DNA from: Candidatus Tayloriibacteriota bacterium
GTDB lineage: Bacteria > Patescibacteriota > Minisyncoccia > Phycocordibacterales > PALSA-1337
Assembly: GCA_026395105.1 (NCBI GenBank)
Contig: JAPLZH010000032.1
Location: 1 to 26,281, forward strand
Reading direction: 5' to 3'
Length of the DNA stretch: 26,281 nt
The notes below the pieces were generated by a model. It had not been told where the DNA came from. It ran no database searches and worked only from the letters and a program-made list of their open reading frames with translations. The translations under genes were made by a program, and so were the position numbers. Position 1 is the first letter of the stretch. Each line of letters opens with the position of its first letter. Shown here in pieces: positions 24,306 through 26,281 of the stretch.

Positions 24306-25340
24306 ATGAAGAACATTGAAAAATGGTTTGCTAAGGCTTCAGTTCTGGTAACACTAGTCCTAGCGGGAGTAATGTTACTCACATCAGGGTGTGCCACGTA
24401 TAATCGTGGTTTTACAAATCGCAAAGCAGTACTCATCGACACTGTTCCTTCGGGGGCGGCTGTCTATGTAGACGGGGTTCTTTTGCCTCAGTATACGCCG
24501 TGTATGGTGAAACTGAGTCCGGGTGATCATAAGATTACCTTTAAGCATCCCCTGTGCTACACGAGGGAATTCACAACTATGTCTAGACCGGATATGACGG
24601 GTGCTATAGGTATGACTGAGAATCTGGCCTTCATCATAACCGGAGTGGGTGTTTTTATTGTCGCCGGTGGAGACCTCATACTAGGTTCACACAAAAGTCA
24701 TCCGGACATCCTTGTCCACTTGGTTAGATTAACTGATCCATTGCCTGACATGATGGATAAGGATGCTAGTTATGCCAACAGAGCGGTCAGAGGAGTAACT
24801 GGAAATTCCTCACCCACGGTTTACAAAATCCCAGCACAGCCTAAGGCGCTTATAGTACCTCCAGCTCCGGTGTATAACCCACCAGTTCAAGCACCGCCCG
24901 TACAGCGGCCGCTGTCTGTAGGTGGAAGACAGCCTGTTTGGTTCCAGTGCTCCGCTCATAAAAACACATGCCTCCTCTGTGAGGTTTGTACCTGCTGTTA
25001 TATTAAGAGTGATTGGCATCAGGAGCATAATGCATGGCTTTACGAATGTCCGAAGTGTCATTTCAAATACTTCGTACAGCCTTCAGAGCCACAGGTGCCG
25101 ACGATTCAGGCTCCTCTGATTAATGAGCCTCAACAGTCGAGACCTCAGAGCTTACAGGTCCCAGCTGGCGGAAGTTGGCAAATGAACAGCTCCCGCCAAT
25201 ACGTTTACGTAGAGAAACCACGAGCGGGTGAAAGCACACCCGTACACAGTGAGCAGGTATGGGCCAGCTACAGTACTTACAACGCTCCACCACCCGACCG
25301 CCGTGGCTATGAAACATGGACCCGTTCGGCTTCATGGTAG
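24306..25340 (+). CDS. PEGA-domain lipoprotein with cysteine-rich zinc-ribbon-like segment
   Basis: The only plus-strand gene. The 344 residues begin with a lipoprotein signal: a charged start, a hydrophobic core and TSGC with Cys29 as the lipidation site. A PEGA-type domain follows (about 42-92; VPSGAAVYVDGVLLPQYTPC, LSPGDHKITF), which usually binds surface carbohydrate or wall material. A hydrophobic Gly-rich stretch (about 99-126) may re-enter the membrane. After a Pro-rich linker comes a Cys/His-rich segment (about 215-256) with CLLCEVCTCC and CPKCHFKY, likely one or two zinc ribbons, then a Pro/Gln/Ser-rich tail. Two lines I counted are 48 and 57% GC, against about 23% for one in the macroglobulin gene. 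It has its own promoter and terminator. These points suggest acquisition from another lineage. A zinc ribbon on an exported lipoprotein is unusual. Function unknown. Confidence 0.85.
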   Translation: MKNIEKWFAKASVLVTLVLAGVMLLTSGCATYNRGFTNRKAVLIDTVPSGAAVYVDGVLLPQYTPCMVKLSPGDHKITFKHPLCYTREFTTMSRPDMTGAIGMTENLAFIITGVGVFIVAGGDLILGSHKSHPDILVHLVRLTDPLPDMMDKDASYANRAVRGVTGNSSPTVYKIPAQPKALIVPPAPVYNPPVQAPPVQRPLSVGGRQPVWFQCSAHKNTCLLCEVCTCCYIKSDWHQEHNAWLYECPKCHFKYFVQPSEPQVPTIQAPLINEPQQSRPQSLQVPAGGSWQMNSSRQYVYVEKPRAGESTPVHSEQVWASYSTYNAPPPDRRGYETWTRSASW

Positions 25341-25356
25341 CGTCAGATCAGTTCTT

Positions 25357-25398
25357 AAGTCCCCTCTTCGCGATTATTCGCTTAGAGGGGCTTTTTAT
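25357..25398 (+). terminator. Intrinsic terminator of the lipoprotein gene
   Basis: CCCCTCT (25361-25367) pairs with AGAGGGG (25384-25390), with an inner GCGA-TTAT-TCGC helix, extended by AAG/CTT around one bulged base and followed by TTTTT-ATT on the plus strand. It begins 16 nt after the stop. On the minus strand no T-run follows, so it is one-directional. Confidence 0.9.
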
Positions 25399-25420
25399 TC
25401 CACATATTTCCTGATATTTA

Positions 25421-26281
25421 TCAAATATGACCATTCACCACCTTCATAGTAGATATACCAAACACTCCAGTTCCCTTCTTTAGACCATTTGGTATGAGTA
25501 TCTCTTTAGTATAATATTCCTGGTATTTGATTAAGGCTTTCTGTGTAGCTAGACCGAAATACGTAGATTCTTTACCATTAGAGCCAGCACCCGTCTTTGA
25601 TACAGTGTATCCATGATCATTTAAGTATATCTGAAGGTATTTGACGTTAATGGAGTTTGTACCTAGTTTAAGGATGGTGGTGAATTTAAAGTTTAGTTTA
25701 AGGATGGTGGTGAATTTAAAGTTCTTAGGTAATCTGTTAGTAATAACGGAAATCGGGAGTATGGGTGTAGATGTACTTATGGTAAGAATGGTGGAAGTAG
25801 CAGGACAAAATTTAGTCTGAATTCTAACATTCTTATCAAAATTATACCTATTCACTGCAGATGAAGTGAGAAGTCCATAATAGCCTGTTATAGAGGTAGC
25901 TGTGAGATATCCTTTGGTGTATAGGTACTTTTGCAAAGTAGTAACGTTTTTATTCTTTACTCCATAGTATAGAGCGGGAATGAATGAAGGTAGATTAGTT
26001 AAAGTAGAAGAGGCGTATGTCGGTATACATACTGAAGTGGTAGCTACGGGAAAATAGTTCACTCGGCTACCTCCTCCCCCTCCTCCTCCACCTCCGCCAC
26101 CCCCACCGGTATTAGGAGCGACAGTCACGGTTACAGCATAAGTGGTAGTAGAAGTGTCTTGGGCTGTGACGGTATATATCACTGGACTTGTGAAGTTTTG
26201 GGCTACGCCTGATAGAGGACTAGTGGAGGAACCCGTGATTGAGATTGTAGGAACTAGAGCGGTGACATTTGTTCCGTATGG
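25421..26281 (-). CDS. Surface protein with peptidoglycan-binding repeats (5' end outside window)
   Basis: The frame is open to the right edge, so only the C-terminal 286 residues are visible; the GTG at 26182 is not the real start. In order from the edge: a cadherin/Ig-like repeat ending YTVTAQDTSTTTYAVTVTV, a run of 13 glycines, a Ser/Thr-rich linker, and two peptidoglycan-binding (PG_binding_1) domains (NVTTLQKYLYTKGYL with ITGYYGLLTSSAVNRY, and NVKYLQIYLNDHGYTV with YFGLATQKALIKYQ). Between them the linker holds a 10-residue tandem duplication, FKFTTILKLN/G. This layout is common among large CPR surface or wall-attached proteins. It converges with the lipoprotein gene, and a terminator lies between. 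Binding to wall glycan is from family knowledge. Confidence 0.85.
   Translation of the reverse strand, partial: PYGTNVTALVPTISITGSSTSPLSGVAQNFTSPVIYTVTAQDTSTTTYAVTVTVAPNTGGGGGGGGGGGGGSRVNYFPVATTSVCIPTYASSTLTNLPSFIPALYYGVKNKNVTTLQKYLYTKGYLTATSITGYYGLLTSSAVNRYNFDKNVRIQTKFCPATSTILTISTSTPILPISVITNRLPKNFKFTTILKLNFKFTTILKLGTNSINVKYLQIYLNDHGYTVSKTGAGSNGKESTYFGLATQKALIKYQEYYTKEILIPNGLKKGTGVFGISTMKVVNGHI
25664..25723. repeat. Perfect 30-bp tandem duplication inside the PG-binding protein gene
   Basis: Positions 25664-25693 and 25694-25723 are identical (unit begins TAGTTTAAGGATGG). The unit length keeps the frame and adds ten residues just in front of the second peptidoglycan-binding domain. Confidence 0.95.

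Noticed and set aside
24218..25335. Minus-strand open frames opposite the lipoprotein gene
   Set aside because: The plus-strand frame has a signal peptide, domains, promoter and terminator; the opposite frames have none.
26182..26182. GTG at 26182 as start of the PG-binding protein
   Set aside because: The frame stays open to the window edge and the upstream codons continue the same Ig/cadherin-like repeat.

Overview
The window looks like a chromosomal piece of a Candidate Phyla Radiation (Patescibacteria) genome, most likely a Parcubacteria-type lineage. This rests on low GC, compact gene spacing, short versions of universal proteins (alanyl-tRNA synthetase without its C-terminal domain, 117-residue L13), and marker pairs I associate with that group: a PilM/FtsA-like protein beside a Baseplate-J-like membrane protein, a membrane-anchored Memo-like protein, and peptidoglycan-binding surface proteins with poly-glycine linkers. 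I did no database search, so the assignment is by recognition. Every gene but one is on the minus strand.

Layout, low to high coordinates. (1) 166-7490: chaperone genes dnaJ, dnaK and grpE, with a small unknown gene, a winged-helix/Fic gene, a response regulator, a sensor histidine kinase and a DUF167 gene between dnaK and grpE. (2) 7530-13248: a membrane-anchored Memo-like protein overlapping the end of a very large alpha-2-macroglobulin-like protein. The macroglobulin's signal anchor is cut off from its body by one in-frame TAA. (3) 13308-13802: a small membrane-protein gene with its own terminator, then a perfect 30-bp inverted repeat just behind rpsI. (4) 13808-17794: a nine-gene translation/transcription cluster, read infA-rpmJ-rpsM-rpsK-rpsD-rpoA-rplQ-rplM-rpsI. 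(5) 17848-24183: Baseplate-J-like gene, PilM-like gene, alaS and pepF. (6) 24226-25398: the only plus-strand gene, a GC-richer PEGA-domain lipoprotein with its own promoter and terminator. (7) 25421 to the right edge: the C-terminal part of a surface protein with two peptidoglycan-binding repeats.

Regulation visible in the sequence: several genes have good sigma70-type -35/-10 pairs or extended -10 boxes whose -10 ends only 6-12 nt before the start codon (dnaJ, grpE, alaS, PilM-like, histidine kinase, pepF). This implies leaderless or nearly leaderless mRNAs. Shine-Dalgarno sequences are nearly absent; the 88-residue membrane protein gene is the clear exception. The Fic gene has a strong promoter overlapped by a 23-bp imperfect palindrome, which suggests autoregulation by its own winged-helix domain.

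Most unusual content: the broken start and lost thioester motif of the cysteine-free macroglobulin and its overlap with Memo; a Fic protein with Gln in place of the catalytic His but an intact inhibitory motif; the long perfect inverted repeat behind the ribosomal operon; and the foreign-looking lipoprotein gene. I found no CRISPR array, tRNA, rRNA or transposase. No stretch over 300 bases lacks a gene.
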